From: an uncultured Blautia sp.
GTDB taxonomy: Bacteria > Bacillota > Clostridia > Lachnospirales > Lachnospiraceae
Assembly (NCBI RefSeq): GCF_934371575.1
Contig: NZ_CAKRNY010000078.1
Coordinates: 1 to 10,134, forward strand
Direction: 5' to 3'
Length of the DNA: 10,134 nt
In this document: positions 1 to 5,233 of the stretch, in pieces
Layout of the letters: each line of letters opens with the position of its first letter
Position numbering within the stretch: position 1 is the stretch's first letter
Position numbers and translations under genes: made by a program
The notes under the pieces: model-generated
Told to the model about the DNA's origin: nothing
Seen by the model: only the letters and a program-made list of their open reading frames with translations
Databases searched by the model: none

Positions 1-1
1 C

Positions 2-50
2 AAAAAAACCACTGCAACACAGTTTTGAACTGTTCAGCAGTGGTTTTTTT
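2..50 (-). terminator. Intrinsic terminator downstream of queT
   Basis: The arm A7-CCACTGC (2-15) is complementary to GCAGTGGT-T6 (37-50). An inner stem, CAGTT/AACTG (20-24 with 28-32), closes a three-base loop. The A-tract on one side and T-tract on the other make it able to work in both directions. It sits 23 bases beyond the queT stop codon, so its clear role is to end the queT transcript. It may also end a gene entering from the left of the window. Confidence 0.85.
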
Positions 51-64
51 GAATTTGTTGTTAT

Positions 65-90
65 GCAATAGATTTAAGCAATAGATTTAA
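65..90. repeat. 13-bp tandem duplication across the queT stop codon
   Basis: GCAATAGATTTAA occurs twice back to back (65-77 and 78-90). The queT stop codon (74-76 on the plus strand) lies in the junction. Read on the minus strand, removing one copy would still give the same C-terminal residues Lys-Ser-Ile-Ala followed by TAA, with only the Ala codon changing from GCT to GCA. The duplication is therefore silent at protein level. Confidence 0.85.
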
Positions 91-571
91 AAAGGACGGT
101 TTTATATTTATAAAGTGCTTCGTATAAAATCAGTCCAATCACACCTGCGGAAATGACTTCGCCAACTCCGACTGTCAGCATCATAAATGGAATCGGAAGT
201 GGTACGGCATAAGCATATTTTAATACGAATGGTACGATGATGGTATTTGCAACAACTGGTGGAAGCGGAGCAAGATATTTGCTTTTATTTCTAAGCATAC
301 GTGTGAAAACGGCTCCGATTAAAGTTGCAATGCTTCCAAAGATAATATCCGGAAGAATCGCACCGCCTAAAATATTTCCAAGAAGGCATCCGATAAATAA
401 GCCTGGAATTGCCGCCGGAGTAAAGACCGGAAGGATGGTGAGGGCTTCTGCAAAACGAATCTGTACTTCGCCAAATGCGAGAGAAGCACCAAGGACAGTC
501 AGTACGACATAGATAGCTGCAATCATGGCAGCCTGTGCTAAGAAAAGCACTTTTGAGTTTTGGTTTTTCAT
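74..571 (-). CDS. queT: QueT family ECF transporter S component (queuosine precursor uptake)
   Basis: This 165-residue integral membrane protein matches the QueT family, the substrate-binding (S) subunits of energy-coupling factor transporters that take up queuosine precursors such as preQ1. Such subunits use a shared EcfA/A'/T energising module, which is not encoded in this window. Visible features are a first hydrophobic helix (about residues 8-32), the family-like stretch FGEVQIRFAEAL (33-44) leading into the second helix, Gly/Pro-rich hydrophobic segments to about residue 95, and further helices at about 103-155. The length is normal for the family. The ATG at 569-571 is preceded by AGGAG on the minus strand (581-585) with a 9-nt gap. 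The gene stands alone, with its own promoter, structured leader and terminator, which is typical of riboswitch-controlled queT. Specificity for preQ1 rather than queuine is inferred from the family and the leader. Confidence 0.88.
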   Translation of the reverse strand: MKNQNSKVLFLAQAAMIAAIYVVLTVLGASLAFGEVQIRFAEALTILPVFTPAAIPGLFIGCLLGNILGGAILPDIIFGSIATLIGAVFTRMLRNKSKYLAPLPPVVANTIIVPFVLKYAYAVPLPIPFMMLTVGVGEVISAGVIGLILYEALYKYKTVLFKSIA

Positions 572-599
572 AATATTTTTCTCCTGTAGTTTTGTTTTA

Positions 600-668
600 C
601 GTGTGGAAGGTCACGAACACACGATTACTAAAACCCGAAAGACCTTGGTTAACAGGGGTTTCAGCGGT
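600..668 (-). promoter_or_regulatory. Probable preQ1 riboswitch (class III-like) in the queT leader
   Basis: Read 5'-3' on the minus strand, the leader contains AAACCC (661-656) paired with GGGTTT (636-631). The loop of that hairpin carries AAGGTC (646-641), which is complementary to GACCTT (612-607) farther downstream, giving a pseudoknot. A second hairpin, CGTGTG (623-618) with CACACG (605-600), encloses GACCTT. The pseudoknot and this hairpin may therefore form together as a kissing pair or compete as alternative states. Position directly before queT, a start just after the -10 box and pseudoknot architecture all fit a preQ1 aptamer. The sequence does not resemble the preQ1-II form I know from streptococci, and I favour class III from host group and gene context. 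The class is not proven. Confidence 0.65.
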
Positions 669-672
669 TGTT

Positions 673-701
673 AGTATAGCATGAGAAAATAAAAAAATCA
701 A
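673..701 (-). promoter_or_regulatory. Sigma-A promoter of queT
   Basis: On the minus strand, TTGATT (-35, complement of 696-701) and TATACT (-10, complement of 673-678) are separated by 17 nt. The -10 is preceded by TGC, an extended -10 element. Transcription would begin near 666, right at the 5' edge of the structured leader. Confidence 0.8.
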
Positions 702-703
702 GG

Positions 704-725
704 AAAGTACCAAAAAAGTACCAAA
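704..725. repeat. Two tandem 11-bp units just upstream of the queT promoter
   Basis: AAAGTACCAAA is repeated perfectly and contiguously (704-714, 715-725). It abuts the upstream side of the queT -35 box. A period of 11 bp places both copies on the same face of the helix, as in some activator or repressor sites. The function is unknown and it may be a simple slippage product. Confidence 0.5.
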
Positions 726-777
726 TAGGAAAAGTGGGAGGGAACTTGCTTAATTTGGTTGAAAATTTAGAGATATG

Positions 778-822
778 CAATGCAAATATAATGCATTGAC
801 AAAAATAGTGCAAAAGTATAAT
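778..822 (+). promoter_or_regulatory. Promoter and overlapping palindrome of the relB remnant
   Basis: TTGACA (796-801) and TATAAT (817-822) are both perfect consensus boxes, separated by a short 15-nt spacer. The palindrome CAATGCA-7nt-TGCATTG (778-784 / 792-798) overlaps the -35 box. Antitoxins of the RelB/DinJ type repress their own promoters through such inverted repeats, so this is a plausible autoregulatory operator. It is retained although the gene is truncated. Confidence 0.6.
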
Positions 823-846
823 TTGATGTTAAAAAAGGGTGCTAAT

Positions 847-921
847 ATGGCAACAACGAATTTTACAATGAGAATTGACGAGGCTGTTAAAGCTCAGTTT
901 CAGGAGCTAATGAATGACTAA
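847..921 (+). pseudogene. Truncated RelB/DinJ-family antitoxin (24 codons)
   Basis: The ATG at 847 follows an AAAAAGGGTG ribosome binding region and encodes MATTNFTMRIDEAVKAQFQE plus four more residues before TAA. The start is characteristic of the ribbon-helix-helix DNA-binding segment of DinJ/RelB antitoxins (T-x-R-x-D-E-x-x-K-x-x-F). Full-length members run to about 80-100 residues. Here the helices of the RHH domain and the toxin-binding tail are missing, and no RelE/YafQ toxin gene follows. Sequence after the stop in any frame is not recognisably antitoxin. The same truncation, including the stop, is present in a second copy near 9261. I regard it as a dead toxin-antitoxin remnant. Confidence 0.65.
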
Positions 922-968
922 AAGGATTTAATAAGTTTCATGCCTGAAATGAAAGATAAGAGATGGAA
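867..968 (+). repeat. 102-bp direct repeat, copy 1 (antitoxin fragment)
   Basis: This segment is identical to 9261-9362 except for one base (G at 925, A at 9319). It starts at codon 7/8 of the relB remnant and continues 47 bp beyond its stop. Copy 1 retains the promoter and start codon upstream. The two copies are direct repeats 8,394 bp apart and bracket the catabolic locus. Confidence 0.95.
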
Positions 969-996
969 GATAGTGTCAAGTGATCTATGAAAAAAT

Positions 997-1345
997 GAGC
1001 CAAAATAAAAAGGCTCGATTGAACCTTGAAAATTGCAAATATTTCAGTCAGAGGTAGGTTGCCGCCACCCTTGACAGCACGCAAAAGAACTGTTGTAGGT
1101 GATTCACCGACGGCGAAGATGTAAGCGTTATGTTTGGAAAATCTGAGGGAGGATGCGTTCTTGGGAAGGGAGTTTAAATCCATAGCAAAGAAATCCACAG
1201 TGGACTCACGGTAGATATAGTGAAGCTTATTCTCCTTTGTTGATAATGGTTTGTGGTGAATTCATTATACTTCAAAAGGGAGTCAATGCTCTTTTTATTT
1301 GCAAACATCCAATGAATCAAGGTTTTAAAGATTTTTAGAACAATA
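997..1345 (-). mobile_element. IS-derived remnant (no intact transposase)
   Basis: The segment begins with the small hairpin GAGCC-10nt-GGCTC (997-1016). It is followed by about 27 bp (to about 1043) that closely match sequence directly after the transposase stop at 8480-8516. The shared core is GAACCTTGAAAATTG. The minus strand is open from about 1198 to 938 (86 codons, GTG start), and the peptide includes NAYIFAVGESPTTVLLRAVKG. I do not recognise it as a functional protein and suspect a translated IS end found repeatedly in gut Clostridia (recollection, not checked). The right boundary is uncertain. From 1200 to 1350 I see only A/T-rich sequence with a TATAAT on the minus strand (1264-1269) lacking a well-placed -35. 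Confidence 0.5.
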
Positions 1346-1351
1346 AAAATA

Positions 1352-1387
1352 GGTAGTATTTGACACTACCGAATAAAATATTGTCAA
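1352..1387. other. Overlapping short inverted repeats in an intergenic stretch
   Basis: GGTAGT (1352-1357) pairs with ACTACC (1365-1370) around a 7-nt loop. TTGACA (1360-1365) is inverted as TGTCAA (1382-1387). There is no T-tract, so this is not a convincing terminator. It could be an element end or an operator remnant. Otherwise I see nothing in 1371-1436. Confidence 0.3.
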
Positions 1388-1442
1388 CATTCTATTAATA
1401 ATCAAAACGAATAGAAAAATAAACGATTATAATCAAAAATAA

Positions 1443-1471
1443 TTGACTATAATTATTTATATGATTACAAT
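1443..1471 (+). promoter_or_regulatory. Strong promoter ahead of the AlbA_2 stub and AKR-iadA
   Basis: TTGACT (1443-1448), a 17-nt spacer and TACAAT (1466-1471) form a good sigma-A promoter. The palindrome AAATAATT-6nt-AATTATTT (1437-1444 / 1451-1458) overlaps the -35, though such A/T dyads can occur by chance. No terminator is visible between here and 1711, so this promoter may also drive the AKR-iadA genes. A TACAAT box at 1665-1670, closer to the AKR gene, lacks a recognisable -35. Confidence 0.6.
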
Positions 1472-1509
1472 TATGATTAGATAAATAGAATTAGAAAAGG
1501 TGCAGACTT

Positions 1510-1641
1510 ATGACTTTTCAAGAAAGCGAAAACGTAGAATTAATAGCGATTGTTGTAGATGATATCAAAAAAGAAATTATTGCATTTGCAAACAGTGAGG
1601 GCGGAAGGTTATTTACAGAAGATACATCTGAAAACTTATGA
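1510..1641 (+). pseudogene. N-terminal stub of an AlbA_2/Schlafen-like ATP-binding protein
   Basis: The ATG at 1510 follows AGAAAAGG and opens a 43-codon frame ending in TGA. It contains the hallmark start of the AlbA_2 putative DNA-binding/ATPase family: E-x-x-x-V-E-L, then IKKEIIAFANSEGG (residues 19-32). Intact members continue with a L-Y-I-G-V strand and are typically several hundred residues long. Here the sequence breaks off after residue 32 into a different C-terminal stretch and a stop, so an internal deletion or frameshift has removed the protein. COG2865-type proteins are common near mobile DNA and toxin-antitoxin genes, matching the surroundings. No function is expected. Confidence 0.7.
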
Positions 1642-1710
1642 GCAAATAGATTAAAAAAATGTAATACAATATCTGCATAAAGCAAAGGTGTTTAAGAAGG
1701 AGTTTTAATT

Positions 1711-2706
1711 ATGTACCATGTAAACGAAAAACGTTACGAAATAATGCAATATCATCGCTGTGGTGCCAGCGGATTGATGCTTCCGGAGCTATCTCTGGGT
1801 TTATGGCACAACTTTGGCGATACTGGTGTTTATGAAAATATGAGGCAGATGTGCTTTACTGCATTTGACAATGGAATTACGCACTTTGACCTTGCTAACA
1901 ATTATGGTCCACAGCCGGGAAGTGCGGAAGAAAATTTCGGAAAAATTCTTAGAGAAGAATTTCATGCTTACAGAGACGAGCTTATTGTCAGTACAAAAGC
2001 AGGCTATGATATGTGGCCGGGACCGTATGGAACAGGAGGAAGTCGTAAATATTTAATTGCGAGCCTTGATCAAAGTTTAAAGCGTTTGGGACTGGAGTAT
2101 GTAGATATTTTTTATCATCATTGCATGGATCCGGAGACTCCGCTTGAGGAATCGATGGAAGCTTTGGCACAGATTGTAAGAAGCGGAAAAGCGCTCTATG
2201 TCGGAATTTCTAATTATGATGGTGAGACAATGAAGCGTGCGGCAACCATTTTAGAAGCATTACATTGTCCATTTATCATTAATCAAAATTCTTATAATAT
2301 TTTTAACCGAGAAATAGAAAAAAACGGTTTAAAACAGGCAGCAAAAGAAACACAAAAAGGAATTATTTCCTTTAGTCCTTTGGCACAGGGAATGTTGACA
2401 GACCGCTATTTAAATGGAATTCCAAAAGACAGCCGTGTAAATACCGATGGTCGATTTCTGCATGCAGAACAGTTTACGCAAGCACGATTAAATAGTATTC
2501 GCAGTTTGAATGAGATTGCAGCGAATCGAGGAGAAAGTCTTGCACAGATGGCGTTGAAGTGGATTTTACGAGATGGTATTGTAACGAGTGTATTAATCGG
2601 GGCTTCTCGTCCGGAGCAAATTCTGGAAAATTTGAAAGTATTAAACAGTGCATCATTTAGTGAAGAAGAATTGAAAAAGATTGATGAATGTTCATTGGAA
2701 TTGTAA
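1711..2706 (+). CDS. Aldo/keto reductase, L-glyceraldehyde-3-phosphate reductase-like
   Basis: This 331-residue protein is a TIM-barrel aldo/keto reductase, an NADPH-dependent carbonyl reductase expected in the cytosol. The catalytic tetrad is visible: Asp60 and Tyr65 in FDLANNYGP, Lys96 in VSTKAG, and His137 in VDIFYHH. The stretch NNYGPQPGSAEENFGKIL and the MWPGPYG segment (101-107) point to the YghZ/GPR subgroup, which reduces L-glyceraldehyde 3-phosphate and methylglyoxal-like carbonyls. It is slightly shorter than E. coli YghZ. A GASRPEQILENL motif near the C-terminus fits the cofactor 2'-phosphate/adenine-binding region. The start at 1711 is supported by AAGGAG (1697-1702), 8 nt upstream. 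It is followed after 30 nt by iadA and is probably cotranscribed with it. The physiological substrate is not shown by sequence. Its operon suggests an aldehyde from the same pathway or detoxification. Confidence 0.88.
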   Translation: MYHVNEKRYEIMQYHRCGASGLMLPELSLGLWHNFGDTGVYENMRQMCFTAFDNGITHFDLANNYGPQPGSAEENFGKILREEFHAYRDELIVSTKAGYDMWPGPYGTGGSRKYLIASLDQSLKRLGLEYVDIFYHHCMDPETPLEESMEALAQIVRSGKALYVGISNYDGETMKRAATILEALHCPFIINQNSYNIFNREIEKNGLKQAAKETQKGIISFSPLAQGMLTDRYLNGIPKDSRVNTDGRFLHAEQFTQARLNSIRSLNEIAANRGESLAQMALKWILRDGIVTSVLIGASRPEQILENLKVLNSASFSEEELKKIDECSLEL

Positions 2707-2736
2707 AAAATAGTGAATGAGAAAGAAGGGGTAATT

Positions 2737-3876
2737 ATGCTATTAGTAAAAAACGCAGAAGTATATGCGCCAAAGTATCTGGGGAAAAAGGATGTATTAA
2801 TCTGTGGGGGTAAAATTGAAAAAATTCAGGATGAAATTGGCAAGCTGCCAATTGAGTGTGAAGTCTTAGATGCAGAAGGAAAAATTTTGACTCCGGGATT
2901 TATTGATCAGCATGTACACATTACCGGTGGAGGCGGAGAGGGAAGTTTTCATACCAGAACGCCGGAACTTCAGCTTTCTGAGTTGGTAGAAAATGGAATC
3001 ACCACAGTAGTGGGGCTGTTAGGAACCGATGGAATTACAAGAAGTGTGGAAAATTTATATGCAAAAACCAGAGCTCTTTGTGAAGAAGGAGTAAGTGCTT
3101 ATATGCTGACCGGAGCGTATGGCTATCCTAATCCGACAATTACCGGAGAGATCGATAAAGATATTGTATTTGTAAGAGAGATTCTTGGTGTGAAACTTGC
3201 TATCTCTGATCACAGGGCGCCGAATGTGACAGAAGAGGAGTTAATTCAGATTGCCAGTAAAGCTAGAGTGGCAGGTATGCTTAGTGGAAAACCAGGTATG
3301 GTCGTGCTGCATATGGGAGACGACAAAGCAGGACTTCAACCAATTTTTCAGGCATTAGAGACAAGCTCCGTTCCGGTTCGTATTTTCAGACCAACGCATG
3401 TAAATCGAAATGAAGATTTGATGGAAGAAGGATATGAACTCTTGCAAAAAGGAGGATATGTGGATTTAACTTGTGGTATGCATACTTCTCCGGGAAAATA
3501 TGTGCTGGAAGCAAAGCGAAGAGGAATTTCTACAGAGCATATCACCATGAGTTCAGACGGCCATGGCAGTTGGTCAAATTATGCAGAAGACGGGACTCTT
3601 TTAGAAATTGGAGTTTCCGGTGTAGATGCGCTTTATAAGGAATTAAAATATATGGTAGAAGAACTTGAAATGTCACTTGAAGAGGCACTGCCTTATATGA
3701 CCAGTCAGGTAGCAGAAGGGCTTGATCTGCTTTCGAAAAAAGGAATGATTGCAGAAGGGGCGGATGGAGATTTTCTTCTGTTTGATCAAAATTTGAAGCT
3801 AGATACTTTTGTAGCGGGTGGTCAAATTTTCATGAAAGCTGGAGAAGTGCTTCAAAAGGGCACTTATGAAAAATAA
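2737..3876 (+). CDS. iadA: Isoaspartyl (beta-aspartyl) dipeptidase
   Basis: This binuclear-metal amidohydrolase cleaves beta-aspartyl dipeptides, which arise from damaged Asp/Asn residues or from storage polymers such as cyanophycin. Numbered from the ATG at 2737, the full active-site set is present. The metal ligands are His59 and His61 (HVH), Lys153 (the bridging carboxylated lysine, in GVKLAISDHR), His192 (VLHMGD), His221 (RPTHVNR) and Asp274 (SSDGHGS). The residues Glu68, Tyr128 and Arg160 correspond by motif to substrate-contacting positions of the E. coli enzyme. The frame is open back to a GTG at 2713, but GAAGGGG just before the ATG at 2737 favours that start, giving 379 residues, near the family norm of about 390. 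It lies downstream of the AKR gene and ends at a strong terminator. No cyanophycinase gene is visible here. Confidence 0.93.
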   Translation: MLLVKNAEVYAPKYLGKKDVLICGGKIEKIQDEIGKLPIECEVLDAEGKILTPGFIDQHVHITGGGGEGSFHTRTPELQLSELVENGITTVVGLLGTDGITRSVENLYAKTRALCEEGVSAYMLTGAYGYPNPTITGEIDKDIVFVREILGVKLAISDHRAPNVTEEELIQIASKARVAGMLSGKPGMVVLHMGDDKAGLQPIFQALETSSVPVRIFRPTHVNRNEDLMEEGYELLQKGGYVDLTCGMHTSPGKYVLEAKRRGISTEHITMSSDGHGSWSNYAEDGTLLEIGVSGVDALYKELKYMVEELEMSLEEALPYMTSQVAEGLDLLSKKGMIAEGADGDFLLFDQNLKLDTFVAGGQIFMKAGEVLQKGTYEK

Positions 3877-3880
3877 CTGA

Positions 3881-3932
3881 AAAAAACAGGAGACACAGAT
3901 GCAAAGTTGGAAATCAGTGTCTCCTGTTTTTT
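3881..3932. terminator. Bidirectional terminator between iadA and rpiR
   Basis: A 16-bp perfect stem, A6-CAGGAGACAC (3881-3896) with GTGTCTCCTG-T6 (3917-3932), has T-tracts on both strands. It starts 5 bases after the iadA stop and ends 4 bases before the regulator's stop codon. It therefore serves both convergent transcripts. Confidence 0.93.
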
Positions 3933-3936
3933 ACGA

Positions 3937-4779
3937 TTAAGAGGAGAGTGTATCGATAAAACTCTGTCGTTCGGATGGTGAAATGTTGTCAATGACGAGA
4001 CACGAGGCTAAGATATTCAGCATGGCAATCGGAATCGTCATGGAATTGTAAAACAGTTCTGTAGAAGTAGGACAAAGAATCAACAAATTACTATATTTGG
4101 CAGCCGGAGAAGCATTACTGTCGGTAATAGTCAAAATCGGAACACCAGATTCGGACGCTTTTTTTGCAATATTTCCGATTGGAAAATAGTAGCGAGGGAA
4201 GGAGAAAAAAATTACAAGATCTCCGTTTGTTAGTTGCCGCAATGTTTTTTGCGTTTGTTCCAAGTCAGATAAATCAATTAAAGTTGCATTATAATACAAA
4301 ATTAAGAGACGTAATTTTAAAAATTCTCCAGGTACTTTTGAAATATCATGAGCAAAAATAAAAATACGAGTGCTTTGGCGGATCTCATCGGAAGCAGCCA
4401 GGATAGAATCTAAAGGAAAATCGGAGATAAAGCCGGAAAAGGCGCTTGCTTCATGGTTGCAAATCTCCAATAGCATGCGCTCACGCTCAGGCGCTTCTCC
4501 GGATTCTAGTTCCGGAACAAAGTAAGAGGGAGAAGAGGCAATCCGAATCATTCTCTGGGTATAATCTCGAAACTGTTCTTTTAAGCCTACAAAGGTAGAA
4601 CAGCCCAGTTTTTGGCAAAAGCGCAGAAGCGTTAGTTCAGATGCCTGAGTTTGCTGACTGAGTTGCGCCAGAGTAATGTAGCTGATTTCTTCGGGATTAG
4701 CAGTTAGATAATCTGCTATCGATTTTTGTTTTTTGGTAAGCTTTGGATATAATTTCTGAATATGTTCTAAAATGTCCAT
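3937..4779 (-). CDS. RpiR/MurR-family transcriptional regulator
   Basis: This 280-residue regulator has an N-terminal HTH_6 domain (about 1-77, helix-turn-helix near 36-58 with TLLRFCQKLG) and a C-terminal SIS domain (about 125-255). SIS domains usually bind phosphosugars through a Ser/Gly/Thr loop. Here the equivalent segment is SFPRYYFP (193-200), so a canonical sugar-phosphate ligand is doubtful. ATG at 4777-4779 is chosen because AAGGA lies 6 nt upstream on the minus strand. The frame stays open to 4830, which would add 17 residues including TKLFLTLTTK, but no better ribosome site is seen there. The gene is divergent from the symporter operon, with overlapping promoters, and convergent with iadA. 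It is the obvious candidate local regulator, sensing the imported compound or a metabolite of it. Confidence 0.88.
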   Translation of the reverse strand: MDILEHIQKLYPKLTKKQKSIADYLTANPEEISYITLAQLSQQTQASELTLLRFCQKLGCSTFVGLKEQFRDYTQRMIRIASSPSYFVPELESGEAPERERMLLEICNHEASAFSGFISDFPLDSILAASDEIRQSTRIFIFAHDISKVPGEFLKLRLLILYYNATLIDLSDLEQTQKTLRQLTNGDLVIFFSFPRYYFPIGNIAKKASESGVPILTITDSNASPAAKYSNLLILCPTSTELFYNSMTIPIAMLNILASCLVIDNISPSERQSFIDTLSS

Positions 4780-4846
4780 AGAGTTTCCTTTCGTCGTCAG
4801 GGTTAAAAAAAGTTTCGTGATATTTAACAAAAATGTAAGTAATGAC

Positions 4847-4874
4847 TTTACAAAACTATTATAGCATGTATAAT
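4847..4874 (+). promoter_or_regulatory. Promoter of the DUF3311-symporter-creatininase operon
   Basis: TTTACA (4847-4852) and TATAAT (4869-4874) are separated by 16 nt. Transcription would start near 4881, leaving a leader of about 100 nt before the first gene. The -35 is also the right arm of TGTAA-9nt-TTACA (4834-4838 / 4848-4852). Confidence 0.75.
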
Positions 4875-4886
4875 AAAAAATAGAAA
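4858..4886 (-). promoter_or_regulatory. Divergent promoter of the RpiR gene
   Basis: On the minus strand, TATAAT (complement of 4858-4863) is preceded by TGC, an extended -10, which compensates for a poor -35 (TTTCTA, complement of 4881-4886, 17-nt spacing). It overlaps the forward promoter completely, so the two probably compete for polymerase. The start would be near 4851. Confidence 0.6.
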
Positions 4887-4905
4887 GTAAAGTATATGCT
4901 TAACT
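4886..4905. promoter_or_regulatory. Candidate RpiR operator (20-bp imperfect dyad)
   Basis: AGTAAAGTATATGCTTAACT matches its own reverse complement at 16 of 20 positions. It lies just downstream of the predicted forward start site and abuts the reverse -35, where a bound regulator could block both promoters. Assignment to the neighbouring RpiR protein is inference. Confidence 0.4.
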
Positions 4906-4956
4906 GAAAGAAATTGAAAAAAGAGGACATTTTTATATTACAATCGTTTCTTTCAG
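4904..4956 (+). promoter_or_regulatory. Hairpin in the symporter operon leader
   Basis: CTGAAAGAAA (4904-4913) is perfectly complementary to TTTCTTTCAG (4947-4956). A further TTG/CAA pairing is possible inside, across a three-base bulge. The hairpin ends just before the purine-rich stretch with the GAGGAGG ribosome site of the first gene. There is no T-tract, so it is not a terminator. It could affect mRNA stability or translation. Confidence 0.45.
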
Positions 4957-4979
4957 AAAAAAAGAGGAGGGCAAAAACT

Positions 4980-5231
4980 ATGAAAAAGCAGTTTGAAGAG
5001 CACTTTGAACGGACTTGGTTGATTATTTTCTTATTTATGTTTGTAATCCTTATGATTCCGTTCCCATTCTTTTATAGCGAGACATATATCCCTGCATTTG
5101 GTGGGATTCCGCTTTTTTTATTTGGATGGTTTGTGCACACAGCAATTACATTTGCGCTGATTATAAAATATTATCGCATGTGTATGAAACGAAAAGAATA
5201 TCACACCTATGATGAGGAGGAGAAAAAGTAA
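4980..5231 (+). CDS. DUF3311-like two-TM small subunit paired with symporter
   Basis: This 83-residue membrane protein has two hydrophobic segments (about 12-32, with P-F-P-F near its end, and 43-63) and a charged C-terminal tail rich in Lys, Arg and Glu. Small proteins of this form (DUF3311 or YhdT-like) sit directly before sodium:solute symporters in many bacteria and are thought to be partner subunits. The ATG at 4980 follows GAGGAGGG at a good distance. A longer frame from a TTG at 4914 lies in the leader hairpin and lacks a ribosome site. The stop is separated from the symporter ATG by two bases, and its C-terminal codons contain the symporter's GAGGAGGAG ribosome site, which implies translational coupling. 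The exact DUF assignment is from pattern recognition. Confidence 0.72.
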   Translation: MKKQFEEHFERTWLIIFLFMFVILMIPFPFFYSETYIPAFGGIPLFLFGWFVHTAITFALIIKYYRMCMKRKEYHTYDEEEKK

Positions 5232-5233
5232 TT

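Noticed and set aside
237..512. Plus-strand 91-codon frame opposite queT
   Set aside because: It is antisense to a well-supported membrane protein gene and its peptide has no family resemblance.
704..725. Tandem repeats here and at 65-90 as a CRISPR-like or VNTR array
   Set aside because: There are only two contiguous units at each place, without spacers, so these are simple duplications.
867..968. 102-bp repeats as terminal repeats of a composite transposon
   Set aside because: The repeats consist of antitoxin-gene sequence, carry no transposase ends, and lie outside the IS remnants. They are better seen as a duplication or recombination scar.
938..1198. Minus-strand 86-codon frame as a functional protein
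   Set aside because: It starts with GTG without a ribosome site at proper distance, overlaps an IS-end sequence and the 102-bp repeat, and shows no domain that I recognise.
1264..1286. Minus-strand promoter with TTGACT and TATAAT in the IS remnant
   Set aside because: The two boxes are only 11 nt apart, too close for a sigma-A promoter, and no better -35 is found.
2713..2736. GTG start giving a longer IadA
   Set aside because: A good ribosome site sits directly before the ATG at 2737, and the extra eight residues precede the usual family start.
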